Below are positions 34,146 to 42,933 of a stretch of 58,957 nt of DNA, in pieces (the stretch's first letter is position 1; each line of letters opens with the position of its first letter). Both the position numbers and the translations under genes were made by a program. Under the pieces are notes generated by a model that saw only the letters and a list, made by a program, of their open reading frames with translations, ran no database searches and was not told the DNA's origin. Origin of the DNA: an uncultured Pelagibacteraceae bacterium (GTDB lineage Bacteria > Pseudomonadota > Alphaproteobacteria > Pelagibacterales > Pelagibacteraceae); the NCBI GenBank assembly GCA_902566365.1, contig CACFIH010000008.1, forward strand, positions 1 to 58,957, written 5' to 3'.

Positions 34146-34163
34146 TGTAACTGTTTTGTTACA
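34146..34163. promoter_or_regulatory. Palindromic operator candidate before the small-gene operon
   Basis: TGTAAC (34146-34151), a 6-nt spacer, then GTTACA (34158-34163). It lies 35-52 bp upstream of the first gene of the run (ATG 34111). A TATAAT -10 candidate sits between it and that gene on the minus strand. A repressor or activator dimer could bind here. I do not know which family recognises it. Confidence 0.5.
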
Positions 34164-34179
34164 TGCCTGGTATGCGTTA

Positions 34180-35181
34180 TTATAACCAGCTAGGAATGGG
34201 AAGGTTTTTTTCCTTTAAAAAAGATTTATTAAACATCTTTGAGTTGTATTTATCTGATCTATCACAGAGAATTGTTACAATTGTTTTTCCTGGACCCAGC
34301 TCTTTTCCAAGCCTAATTGCTCCAGCAATATTTACTCCACAACTAGTTCCTAGAGTTAAACCTTCATTTTGAATTAAATCATAAAGTATTGGTAAAGACT
34401 CTTGATCGCTGATTGAAAAAGCTCCATCTATTTGTGCTTCAGCAAAATTTTTAGTTATTCTACTTGAACCAATACCTTCTGTAATTGATCCACCTTCTGC
34501 TTTTAATTCTCCATTAACTATATGATTATATAGAGCTGAGCCAGTTGGATCAGATAAATAAATTTTTACATCTTTATTTTTTTCCTTTAAGAATTTACTA
34601 ACACCACCTATTGTTCCACCTGTTCCAGAGGCACAAACAAATCCATCAATTTTTCCATCTGTTTGTTCCCAAATTTCTGGTCCTGTTGTTTCATAATGAC
34701 CTTTCGCATTAGCAGTGTTATCAAATTGATTTGCCCAAACTACACCGTTGTTATTTGTACTTTTTAATTCTTCAGCAAGACGTCCAGCAACTTTTACATA
34801 ATTACCATCATCTTTATAAGGTTTAGGTGGGACTAATCTTAGATCTGCACCAATATTTTTCAATGTATCTTTTTTTTCTTGGGTTTGGTTATCATTCATT
34901 ACAATGATTGTTTTATAACCTAAAGAATTTCCTAAAAGACATAAACCAATTCCAGTATTACCCGCAGTCCCTTCAACAACTATTCCACCCTCTGAAATTA
35001 ACTTTTTTTCTTGAGCATCTTTTATTAATGCAAGTGCAGCTCTATCTTTAACTGATCCGCCTGGATTTAAATATTCAGCCTTACCATAAATGTTACAACC
35101 AGTAATTTCTGATGCTGCTTTGAGTTTTATTAGAGGAGTATTACCAATAGAATCGATAAAATTATTTTTTATATTTTTCAT
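34180..35181 (-). CDS. cysK: Cysteine synthase (O-acetylserine sulfhydrylase family)
   Basis: A 333-residue PLP enzyme of the CysK/CBS family. PLP lysine K45 lies in NPGGSVKDRAA; the substrate loop is VEGTAGNTGIGL and the phosphate-binding Gly-rich loop is GTGGTIGG. It makes cysteine from O-acetylserine and sulfide. cysE overlaps it by one base upstream, so serine acetylation and cysteine formation are co-transcribed. SAR11 needs reduced sulfur, which these genes would assimilate. Confidence 0.92.
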   Translation of the reverse strand: MKNIKNNFIDSIGNTPLIKLKAASEITGCNIYGKAEYLNPGGSVKDRAALALIKDAQEKKLISEGGIVVEGTAGNTGIGLCLLGNSLGYKTIIVMNDNQTQEKKDTLKNIGADLRLVPPKPYKDDGNYVKVAGRLAEELKSTNNNGVVWANQFDNTANAKGHYETTGPEIWEQTDGKIDGFVCASGTGGTIGGVSKFLKEKNKDVKIYLSDPTGSALYNHIVNGELKAEGGSITEGIGSSRITKNFAEAQIDGAFSISDQESLPILYDLIQNEGLTLGTSCGVNIAGAIRLGKELGPGKTIVTILCDRSDKYNSKMFNKSFLKEKNLPIPSWL

Positions 35182-35750
35182 TAATCTTTATCTTCGTCCG
35201 TAACAGCGTAAGGCTTAAATCCTTTGGTAGCATCCCCAACTCTTTTTGCAGGTATACCAGCCATAACTGATTTTTCTGGAACATTTTTTGTAACGACTGA
35301 ATTTGAACCAATTAAAGAATTTTTACCTACTACAATAGGACCTAGTATTTGTGCTCCAGATCCTACAACAACATTATCCTCTAAAGTTGGGTGTCTTTTT
35401 ATATTTCTTTGATCATTTGAGTTTATACTAGGAGCAATTCCACCTAGTGTAACATTGTGATAGATTGTTACATTATTTCCAATTTCAGAAGTTTCACCAA
35501 TTACAACACCCATGCCATGATCAATAAACAAATTTCGTCCTATTTTGGCTTTTGGATGAATTTCTATACCTGTTAAAAATCTTGAAAACTGTGAAATGAT
35601 TCTTGCAATCAAATCGAATTTTGCGATCGCAAAAAAATTTGCGATTCTGTGAAAAAAAATAGCCTTAACACCTGGGTAAGTTAAGATTAAACTTAACTTG
35701 GATTTTGCCGCAGGATCTCGGTCAATTATAGATTGTAAAAAATCATTCAT
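35181..35750 (-). CDS. cysE: Serine O-acetyltransferase
   Basis: A left-handed-beta-helix acyltransferase. I start at ATG 35750 (MNDFLQSIIDRDPAAKSKL), giving 189 residues. A longer frame to 35867 would run into the divergent VOC gene and adds a non-homologous hydrophobic leader. Hexapeptide repeats and the active-site region IDHGMGVVIGETSEIGNNV are present. The DRDPA motif marks the N-terminal helical part. It produces O-acetylserine for CysK. Confidence 0.9.
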   Translation of the reverse strand: MNDFLQSIIDRDPAAKSKLSLILTYPGVKAIFFHRIANFFAIAKFDLIARIISQFSRFLTGIEIHPKAKIGRNLFIDHGMGVVIGETSEIGNNVTIYHNVTLGGIAPSINSNDQRNIKRHPTLEDNVVVGSGAQILGPIVVGKNSLIGSNSVVTKNVPEKSVMAGIPAKRVGDATKGFKPYAVTDEDKD

Positions 35751-35832
35751 TTTTTTTGAGTTTTCTAACAGTTGATAAAAAAAAGTATATACTTTATATA
35801 GTAACCATATACGCAATTTAAAGAGGATTAAA

Positions 35833-36243
35833 ATGTACAAAAATACAAATTGTTTCCACTTAGCCATTCCATGTGGAGATTTAGAAACAGCAAAGAAATT
35901 TTATAGCGAAACACTTGGTTGCAGATTAGATAATTCTGCTCAAGAGTGGGCAGATGTTGATTTTTGGGGAAATGAATTAACACTTCATGCAAGTGAGCAT
36001 AAATTGGATAATGAAAGACACGATGTTGATATGGGAAATGTTTCAGTTCCTCACTTTGGAGTTCATTTATCTAGAAAAGATTTTGATGCTCTTAAAAAAA
36101 GATTAAAGGAAAAAGGTGCAAAGTACTATGATGAGCCTTATCTAAGATTTAAAGGCACTAAGTATGAGCAAGAAACTTTTTTTGTTAAAGATCCAAACGA
36201 AAATATTTTAGAGATAAAAACGTTAACTGCTAACGCTGAATAA
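35833..36243 (+). CDS. VOC (glyoxalase/dioxygenase superfamily) protein
   Basis: A 136-residue vicinal-oxygen-chelate protein with two beta-alpha-beta-beta-beta modules: NCFHLAIPCGDLETAKKFYS and VPHFGVHLSRKDFDALKKRL. Possible metal ligands are H9, H67-region and the C-terminal E in ILEIKTL. A possible AT-rich operator (AGTATATACT) lies in the intergenic space. AGAGGA ribosome site. Substrate unknown. Transcribed away from cysE. Confidence 0.75.
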   Translation: MYKNTNCFHLAIPCGDLETAKKFYSETLGCRLDNSAQEWADVDFWGNELTLHASEHKLDNERHDVDMGNVSVPHFGVHLSRKDFDALKKRLKEKGAKYYDEPYLRFKGTKYEQETFFVKDPNENILEIKTLTANAE

Positions 36244-36255
36244 ACTTAGATTTGA

Positions 36256-36864
36256 ATGGAATTCCTAATTTTAGGATTCTTTACTGGGCTTAGTTTAATT
36301 TTAGCGATAGGAGCACAAAACATCTTTGTTATAGAGCAGGGTTTAAAAAAACAACATATCTTTTTGGTTTGTTTCATCTGCTCTTTATCAGACTTAATAT
36401 TAATATTTTTAGGAATCTTTTTATTTCACTACTTCATCCAATATTTTAATTATACAATTGAATTAATTTTCAATGTTCTTTTGGTAATTTTTTTAATTTA
36501 CTTTATTTATTCAAAAATTAAATCTTTTAATTCCAAAGTATATTTTAACAATGAAGTCTTAGATATTTCAAAATTAAATATATTTTTAAAGACACTTGGT
36601 TTTACATATCTAAACCCTCATGTTTATTCAGATACAGTCTTTTTTTTAGGTAATTTTTCAAAAAACTTTATTTTGAACCAAAAGATACTCTTTGGACTGG
36701 GAGCTTCAATTGCATCTTTTATTTTCTTTTTTGTTATTGGATATTTATCTAAATATTTATCCCAATATGCCAAAAGTGAAATAGTATGGAAAATTATAAA
36801 TATATTTATTATTTGTTTTATGAGTTTATTGACAATCTATGTAATAATGGAAACTATTAATTAG
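36256..36864 (+). CDS. LysE/ArgO family amino acid exporter
   Basis: A 202-residue membrane protein with about six helices. The first helix carries GLSLILAIGAQNIFVIEQGL, the LysE/ArgO signature, and FTYLNPHVYSDTVFFLG follows in the central part. It probably exports basic or other amino acids. It follows the VOC gene by 12 bp and overlaps the hpsN-like gene by 8 bp on the opposite strand. Confidence 0.85.
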   Translation: MEFLILGFFTGLSLILAIGAQNIFVIEQGLKKQHIFLVCFICSLSDLILIFLGIFLFHYFIQYFNYTIELIFNVLLVIFLIYFIYSKIKSFNSKVYFNNEVLDISKLNIFLKTLGFTYLNPHVYSDTVFFLGNFSKNFILNQKILFGLGASIASFIFFFVIGYLSKYLSQYAKSEIVWKIINIFIICFMSLLTIYVIMETIN

Positions 36865-38143
36865 AATATCCGTATTTTCTTAGTCTTACATCACCAGTTC
36901 TTGCATGAGCTTCCATACCTTCATACCTTGATATTCTAGCTGCAGCAGCACCAACAAGTTCTGTAGACTCTTTTGTCATTCTTTGGAAACTCAAAGTTTT
37001 AATAAATTTTCCAACGAATAACCCTCCCGTATATCTTCCAGCACCTTTAGTCGGTAAAATATGATTAGTTCCGGAACACTTATCTCCGTAAGCTACCGTT
37101 GTTTCTTCTCCAACAAATAAAGATCCATAATTAGTTAATCTTTCATGAAACCATTTCAAATTTTCTGTTTGAACCTCTAAGTGTTCTGGAGCATATTCAT
37201 CGCTGATTTTAACTATCTCTTCATCAGTATCACATAGAATTACTTCACCATAATCTCTCCATGCAGCATCAGCGTTTGTTCTTGGTACTTCAGGAAGTTC
37301 TGCTATTAATTCTGGAACTCTTTTCATAACTTTTTCAGCAAGTTCTTTGCTAGTTGTATACAACCAGCAAGGAGAATTATAACCATGTTCAGCTTGACCA
37401 ACCAAATCTACAGCTACGATCTCTGGGTCTGCTTTTGCATCAGCAATAATTCCAATTTCAGTTGGACCTGCAAATAAATCAATACCAACTTTTCCAAATA
37501 AAATTCTTTTTGCCTCAGCTACAAATTGGTTGCCTGGACCAACAATGATATCTGCTGGAGGATTCTTAAATAATCCATTAGTCATTGCAGCTATAGCTGG
37601 AACACCACCTAAATTTAAAATTACGTCAGCACCACAAAGATCAGCCGTATAAACAATTGTTGGATGAGCACCTACACCTTCTTTTGGAGGGCTGCATGCA
37701 ATTATATTTTTTACACCTGCTACTTTAGCTGTCGTTACACTCATTACTGCAGAAGCTATGTGAGCATATCTTCCACCGGGGATGTAGCAACCAGCAGTAT
37801 TTACTGGCACTAATTTTTGACCAGCATATAAACCATCAGATAATTCTACTTCAAAATTTTGACCATAGTTCTTTAATTGCGCTTCAGCAAACTTTCTAAC
37901 CCTTTCATAAGAAAATTGAATATCATCTTTAGTTTTTTGATCTAAAGTTTTTTTAATTTCTTCAATTCTTTCTTTTGATACAACAATCTCGCCATCATAT
38001 TTATCAAATTTCTTTGTAAGCTCTGTACATCCTTGCTCTTTAGTTTTTTCAATATCTTTTAATAAATCTTGAACAATACCAGTTGTTTTTGTGTCATCTG
38101 TTGATGATGTTTTAGGTGATTTTTTTAAATATGTGATTGCCAT
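36857..38143 (-). CDS. hpsN: Sulfopropanediol 3-dehydrogenase-like protein (HisD family)
   Basis: A 428-residue HisD-family NAD+ enzyme. It has VPVNTAGCYIPGGRYAHIAS, LVGQAEHGYNS (Gln/His zinc ligands), SDEYAPEHLEVQ and GMEAHARTGD (distal His). The NTAGCYIPGGRYAHIAS stretch is characteristic of HpsN, which oxidises 2,3-dihydroxypropane-1-sulfonate to sulfolactate, rather than true HisD. Placement after pta, comC and tauCBA supports sulfonate use. True histidinol dehydrogenase activity cannot be fully excluded. Confidence 0.8.
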   Translation of the reverse strand: MAITYLKKSPKTSSTDDTKTTGIVQDLLKDIEKTKEQGCTELTKKFDKYDGEIVVSKERIEEIKKTLDQKTKDDIQFSYERVRKFAEAQLKNYGQNFEVELSDGLYAGQKLVPVNTAGCYIPGGRYAHIASAVMSVTTAKVAGVKNIIACSPPKEGVGAHPTIVYTADLCGADVILNLGGVPAIAAMTNGLFKNPPADIIVGPGNQFVAEAKRILFGKVGIDLFAGPTEIGIIADAKADPEIVAVDLVGQAEHGYNSPCWLYTTSKELAEKVMKRVPELIAELPEVPRTNADAAWRDYGEVILCDTDEEIVKISDEYAPEHLEVQTENLKWFHERLTNYGSLFVGEETTVAYGDKCSGTNHILPTKGAGRYTGGLFVGKFIKTLSFQRMTKESTELVGAAAARISRYEGMEAHARTGDVRLRKYGYSN

Positions 38144-38205
38144 TATATTCTTCTTTAAATTGTGGTGATATTTAAGACAATTTTAATTTTATTGCAATCA
38201 AACAT

Positions 38206-39117
38206 TTAATCTAATGCAACAACTGCAGCAGCAATAGAAGCTAATCTTGCTTGAGCTTCATCAGAACGGCTTGTAATTACAACTGGCACTTTTCCTCCGA
38301 CAACAACACCAGCGGCACAAGCGCCACAAAAGTAAATTAACATTTTTACTAATGCATTTCCTGTTTCTACACTTGGAACCAATAATACATCAGCTATTCC
38401 TGCCACTTCATTTTTAATTCCTTTAATAGCAGCAGATTTTTTAGATATACTATTATCAAATGCTAATGGACCAAAAACATCTGCATTTAAATTTTCCTGT
38501 TTTGCTAATTTAGTAATTTCTTCAGCCTCTTTAGAACTTGGCACACTGTCTAAAACCTCTTCTGTAGCAGACAGTACCGCAACTTTTGGCCTTTTAATGC
38601 CAATTCTATTAGAGAAATTAACAACATTTTTTAAAATATGCATTTTTGTTTTAATATTTGGTAAAACATTCAAAGCACCGTCAGTAATAATTAATGGTTT
38701 ATCCTCTTGTTCTAAAGTCATGTGCCAGATATGACTTAATCTAGTTTTTCCAAGTAAGTTATATTCCCTTTTTAGAACTTCCTTCATCAAAACATCAGTA
38801 TGAATATGTCCTTTGACAATAATTCTAATTTTTTTATCACTTGCAAGTTTTGCAGCTATTGATGCAGTATTATTTTCAACAGGCTCATGAATGATTTCAT
38901 ATTTTGAAATATCCCATTTAAGATCTTGCGCACATTTAAGAATTTCTTTTTCATCTCCAATAAAAATTGGATCAATCAAGTTCTCATTAACCGCATCTTG
39001 AACAGAAATCATTGGCAAAGGTTTACCAGCGTTTACAATACCAGCTTTTACACCTTTTTTTTTATGTGCAAAATTCAATAAATTATTTGGAACAATAATT
39101 TCTTTATTTGAAAGCAT
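38206..39117 (-). CDS. pta: Phosphate acetyltransferase family protein
   Basis: A 303-residue phosphate acetyl/butyryltransferase. Motifs: VKGHIHTDVLMKEVL, GKTRLSHIWHM, ITDGALNVLPNI and the C-terminal VVGGKVPVVITSRSDE. In sulfonate catabolism it converts acetyl phosphate, the product of sulfoacetaldehyde acetyltransferase (Xsc), into acetyl-CoA. The genes comC and hpsN lie on either side. Xsc itself is not in the window. Confidence 0.85.
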   Translation of the reverse strand: MLSNKEIIVPNNLLNFAHKKKGVKAGIVNAGKPLPMISVQDAVNENLIDPIFIGDEKEILKCAQDLKWDISKYEIIHEPVENNTASIAAKLASDKKIRIIVKGHIHTDVLMKEVLKREYNLLGKTRLSHIWHMTLEQEDKPLIITDGALNVLPNIKTKMHILKNVVNFSNRIGIKRPKVAVLSATEEVLDSVPSSKEAEEITKLAKQENLNADVFGPLAFDNSISKKSAAIKGIKNEVAGIADVLLVPSVETGNALVKMLIYFCGACAAGVVVGGKVPVVITSRSDEAQARLASIAAAVVALD

Positions 39118-39119
39118 AT

Positions 39120-40160
39120 TTATTTTTTTAGTAATTCTAAATCCCTTTTAATTATATCTGATATTCTAATCTTTTTTTTTGAATTTTGTTTAAATCTTTT
39201 GTGTTTATTTTGACCTGGGTACATTATTTCTTTTATTCCTTTAATTTTGGGTAATCTCTTTATTCTATTAATATTATCTTTTATTCGTTTGTTATAATCA
39301 TTTACAAATAAGTTTGTTTTAAATGTGATGAATAAATGTCCAATATTTTGTGGACCAGAAAAGTCATCAAAAGGATCTTTTACTCTCCCTGCGTGATTAC
39401 CTCCTGTTAAGACACCACTTAAAATATCTACCATCCAAGCTAAACCCGAACCTCTAAAACCTGCTATAGGTAATTGAACTCCTTGAAGTGCTTTTTTTGC
39501 ATTTGTTGTAGGTTTGCCAAATTTATCTAAAGCAACACCTGGAGGTATTTTTTGATTGTATCTAGCTGCAAATCTAATTTTGCCCCTATTGATCATTGAA
39601 ACTGATGTATCTAGAATAAAAGGTATCTTTGATCCAGTTGGTGTTCCAAAACAAATAGGATTTGTTCCAAATAAACTTTTTAAAGCACCATGCGGAGCAA
39701 CAGCAGGAGGAGCATTAGTATAAATCATTGTAACTAAATTTTTATTGACTGCTTGTTCGGCGTAATATCCCGATAAACCGTAATGACCACTGTTTTTTAC
39801 AGCCACTAAACCAATTCCAGTTTTTTTTGCGTTGAAAATTGCTTTTTTAATTGCGATATCAGCAGCTACAAATCCAATACTATCATCAGCGTTTATATGA
39901 GAAATAGATTGTGAAATTTTTTTTATTTTTATTTTTGGTTTTGGATTAATTACTTTTTTAGAAATTCGATCACAATACATTTTTAAACGTGACAACCCAT
40001 GTCCGTATGCTCCAACTAATTCGGCATTAATTAGTGCATTAGCTGAAATAGTAGCATGATTAGTACTTAGACCATGCTTTTTAAAAATTTGAATAATTTC
40101 TTTTTTAAGATATTGAGTTTTCAAATTAACCTTTTCCACGCCATGGAATTGTTTTGTCAA
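39120..40160 (-). CDS. comC: Malate/L-lactate dehydrogenase family protein, likely (R)-sulfolactate dehydrogenase
   Basis: A 346-residue Ldh_2-type NAD(P)+ dehydrogenase. Motifs are GAYGHGLSRL, VAVKNSGHYGLSGYYAEQA, FGTNPICFGTP and LPIAGFRGSGLAWMVD. ComC members oxidise (R)-sulfolactate to sulfopyruvate, the step after HpsN. The annotated ATG at 40160 overlaps tauC by 35 bp; a TTG at 40124 with a nearby AAGG, one base past the tauC stop, may be the real start. A long basic C-terminal tail (GQNKHKRFKQNSKKKIR) is unusual. Confidence 0.75.
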   Translation of the reverse strand: MTKQFHGVEKVNLKTQYLKKEIIQIFKKHGLSTNHATISANALINAELVGAYGHGLSRLKMYCDRISKKVINPKPKIKIKKISQSISHINADDSIGFVAADIAIKKAIFNAKKTGIGLVAVKNSGHYGLSGYYAEQAVNKNLVTMIYTNAPPAVAPHGALKSLFGTNPICFGTPTGSKIPFILDTSVSMINRGKIRFAARYNQKIPPGVALDKFGKPTTNAKKALQGVQLPIAGFRGSGLAWMVDILSGVLTGGNHAGRVKDPFDDFSGPQNIGHLFITFKTNLFVNDYNKRIKDNINRIKRLPKIKGIKEIMYPGQNKHKRFKQNSKKKIRISDIIKRDLELLKK

Positions 40161-42048
40161 TAATTTTTCGTAAAGTTATATCAAATAGAAGACCCAACAT
40201 TCCCATTATGAAAATTGTTATCCAAATTACTTCATATTGGAAATACTTCTTTGCAACATTTTCAACAAACCCAATACCTGTAGTACCAGCTAAAAATTCA
40301 GCAGCTACCAAAGTTCCCCAACACATACCAACAGCAACTCTAATTCCAGTCAATATTTCAGGTAAAGAGTTTGGAAAAATCACATATCTCAATATTTGTT
40401 TTTTTGAGGCGCCTAATGAGTGAGCTGCATGAATTTTAGATAATTGTGTTCCTGATGCACCAGCTCTTGCTGAAATAATCATAATAGATAAAGAGACCAT
40501 AAATAATAAGAAAACTTTTCCAGTATTATCAATTCCTAAAACTGAAATAATAAGCGGAGCCCAAGCTAAAGGAGGAACTGGTCTGTAAAGTTCAATTAAT
40601 GGATCAAAAAATCCTTTAGCAAATCTGTTTAAACCCATAAATAAACCTAAGGGGACACCAATTATTATTCCAAAAACTAATCCCAAGAATACTCTTAAAA
40701 AAGAATCCCATATATGACCATATGGTACTGGCACTTTAAATAGCTTAAAGTCACCTGTTACAACTTTAAGCACATAACCCTTAAAGTTTTGTTTAACTAT
40801 TCCTTCTTTAGTATGAACAGGATATTCACCTGGAAGAATATCAGCTATCCAATCTGGAAGAATAAAACCAATCATCTTACTGACATCAACCATATCTATC
40901 CATAGAAGTGGAATATCTTTGTAACCAACGCTTGGTTTAGACATTAATACAAATTTATTAAAAGTATCAGATGGTTTTGGCAACCATCTACCAGAACCTT
41001 GTTCTGAGCAACTTGGACCACTTGCAACAATTGTGCCTGCTGGAAATAAAAATATATCAATAAATCTTAGTCCACCTTGAGCTTCTTTTTGAGCAACATC
41101 AAATTTAATTATTGCGTTTTGCATTTTATCTAATGCATTAGGAGGATAGATACTTGCAAATTCGATTCTTCTTGCGATTTTTACAATATTTTTTGCATAC
41201 GTTGATGACAAGTCTTCACTATCTAAATTTTTTCTATAAGCTTTAATTTCTTCTTTTAGCGATTTGATTTGATCTTTAAATTCTGGATTATGGTTTCTTA
41301 ATTTAAAAAATTCTTCACTTATTAAATTTAACTCTTGCGCTGCAGCATGAAATTTTAAGCCTCTGTTTGTAGCTGGTACGAGAGGGACTTCTAATGTATT
41401 TTCAATACTTCCAGAACCTGCATCAATCTTTGTGATACCCCAACCACCTTCTTCATCTACAGCCTTAAGCCTTTCGTTTAGTTCTTGTTCTGTTTCAAAT
41501 GGATAATCAGGTTTTTGAAAATTTTCAGTTAAAAAATTAATTTTACCAGTAATATCTTCAATTTTTTGTCTAGTCTCATTTTCAAGTAAATCCTCATTAG
41601 TTAGTAGGGGAATTAATTGATTTGTTTTATTTATAAAGCCTACAAGAATTGTCTTTTGTTCATTGTTAAGTTCTAAAGAATTTTTTATCTCAGTTGTAAG
41701 CTTTCCTAAGTTTTTATTTTCTTTTTTAATTTGAGAAGTACTTTTAAACTCTCTTTCTTCTATAGGAAATTGATACTTTAATCCTAATAAAGAGTCATTT
41801 ACTTTTCCTACTTGGCAAAGTTCATTAGCAGATTTTGGATAAAAACCTTTTGCGATATCCCAAGAATAATAAAGCCAAATTAAAAGAAGAAAACTACTTC
41901 CAACAATTACCCAGTGTGTTCCACCTAAGGCTCTCTCTGGATTTCCAAAAACTGCATCAACTTTTTCAGTTCTTATAAGACGTCTGCCATAAAGAATACA
42001 GCCTATGACAGCAAAAAATATTAAAAAAGTTACTATTTGCGTTAACAT
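40126..42048 (-). CDS. tauC: Taurine ABC transporter permease with long N-terminal extension
   Basis: A 640-residue protein. The last 200 or so residues are an ordinary TauC/SsuC permease (GLFMGLNRFAKGFFDPLIEL, YRPVPPLAWAPLI, HAAHSLGASKKQILRYVIFP). Ahead of it are about 380 extra residues with two N-terminal helices and a long, Glu/Lys-rich, coiled-coil-like soluble region (around residues 100-330). TauC is normally about 270 residues. The extension is probably periplasmic and may help docking of the binding protein. It starts one base after tauB ends. Confidence 0.85.
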   Translation of the reverse strand: MLTQIVTFLIFFAVIGCILYGRRLIRTEKVDAVFGNPERALGGTHWVIVGSSFLLLIWLYYSWDIAKGFYPKSANELCQVGKVNDSLLGLKYQFPIEEREFKSTSQIKKENKNLGKLTTEIKNSLELNNEQKTILVGFINKTNQLIPLLTNEDLLENETRQKIEDITGKINFLTENFQKPDYPFETEQELNERLKAVDEEGGWGITKIDAGSGSIENTLEVPLVPATNRGLKFHAAAQELNLISEEFFKLRNHNPEFKDQIKSLKEEIKAYRKNLDSEDLSSTYAKNIVKIARRIEFASIYPPNALDKMQNAIIKFDVAQKEAQGGLRFIDIFLFPAGTIVASGPSCSEQGSGRWLPKPSDTFNKFVLMSKPSVGYKDIPLLWIDMVDVSKMIGFILPDWIADILPGEYPVHTKEGIVKQNFKGYVLKVVTGDFKLFKVPVPYGHIWDSFLRVFLGLVFGIIIGVPLGLFMGLNRFAKGFFDPLIELYRPVPPLAWAPLIISVLGIDNTGKVFLLFMVSLSIMIISARAGASGTQLSKIHAAHSLGASKKQILRYVIFPNSLPEILTGIRVAVGMCWGTLVAAEFLAGTTGIGFVENVAKKYFQYEVIWITIFIMGMLGLLFDITLRKIIDKTIPWRGKG

Positions 42049-42846
42049 TTAATTTTCTTTCCCCATGATTTCCTCTTCCATATTCCAAATCATCTCTAAA
42101 ATTTCCTCTCGTTTTGTAGAAAAATCTTTATCTTTTTTAATTTCTCGTAAATCTTGTTTAAGTCCCATTGATGCGAATGGAAGATTGTACTCTTTATGTA
42201 TTCGACCTGGTCGGGGAGCCATTACGTACAATCTTTCACCTAGTAATAATGCTTCTTCAACTGAGTGAGTAATCAATATGATTGTTTTTCCTGTTTCTTT
42301 CCAAATTTTTAAAACTAAGGACTGCATCTTTTCTCTTGTTAGAGCATCAAGAGCACCCAAAGGTTCATCCATAAGAATTAAGTCGGGATCATTGATTAAA
42401 CATCTTGCAAGGGCAACTCTCTGCTGCATCCCTCCTGACAATTGGTATGTTGGTGTATTACCAAATCCCTTTAGTCCTACAATTTCTAACCATTCATTTA
42501 CTTTTTTTTGAGTTTCGATTGGATCTTTTTTTTTCATTCTTAATCCAAAATTGACATTTTCAGCAACAGTTAACCATTCAAATAAAGCTCCTTGTTGAAA
42601 AACCATTCCTCTTTCAACACCAGGACCATCAATTTCTTTATCATTTAATGTAATACTTCCTGATGTTGGTCTTATAAAACCAGCCGTAATATTTAATAGA
42701 GTTGTTTTTCCACAACCAGATGGACCTAGAACTGTAAGAAGTTCACCTTTTTTTAATCTAAAATTCAAATCTTTTAATGCATGGACAGTTTCTCCTTTAG
42801 GAGTTTTAAAAATCATATTAAGATTTTGAGAAACTAAATCACTCAT
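42049..42846 (-). CDS. tauB: Taurine ABC transporter ATP-binding protein
   Basis: A 265-residue ATPase of the TauB/SsuB type. Walker A LGPSGCGKTTLL, signature LSGGMQQRVALAR, Walker B LILMDEPLGALD and switch ITHSVEEALLL are all intact. A terminator-like hairpin separates it from tauA, so its expression is probably lower than that of the binding protein. Confidence 0.93.
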   Translation of the reverse strand: MSDLVSQNLNMIFKTPKGETVHALKDLNFRLKKGELLTVLGPSGCGKTTLLNITAGFIRPTSGSITLNDKEIDGPGVERGMVFQQGALFEWLTVAENVNFGLRMKKKDPIETQKKVNEWLEIVGLKGFGNTPTYQLSGGMQQRVALARCLINDPDLILMDEPLGALDALTREKMQSLVLKIWKETGKTIILITHSVEEALLLGERLYVMAPRPGRIHKEYNLPFASMGLKQDLREIKKDKDFSTKREEILEMIWNMEEEIMGKEN

Positions 42847-42871
42847 AAAAAGCTTTATATTAAATTTTTAA

Positions 42872-42910
42872 TAAAAAAATAGGCACCAATCTATGAAAAT
42901 TGGCGCCTAT
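42872..42910 (-). terminator. Intrinsic terminator/attenuator between tauA and tauB
   Basis: On the minus strand, a 12-bp stem (42899-42910 with 42879-42890, one G-U pair) and an 8-nt loop is followed at once by seven T, then ATTAAAAA. It begins 23 nt after the tauA stop. This is the best rho-independent terminator in the window. It would end most transcripts after tauA and let a fraction read into tauB and tauC. Confidence 0.85.
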
Positions 42911-42933
42911 CTTAATTTTTATCTACCTTTAAA

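Noticed and set aside
35751..35867. Longer N-terminus for cysE
   Set aside because: The extra residues are unlike CysE, run into the divergent VOC gene and remove the intergenic promoter; ATG 35750 gives the usual start.
36857..38143. True histidinol dehydrogenase (HisD)
   Set aside because: The NTAGCYIPGGRYAHIAS motif and sulfonate neighbours favour HpsN, although family residues for HisD are also present.
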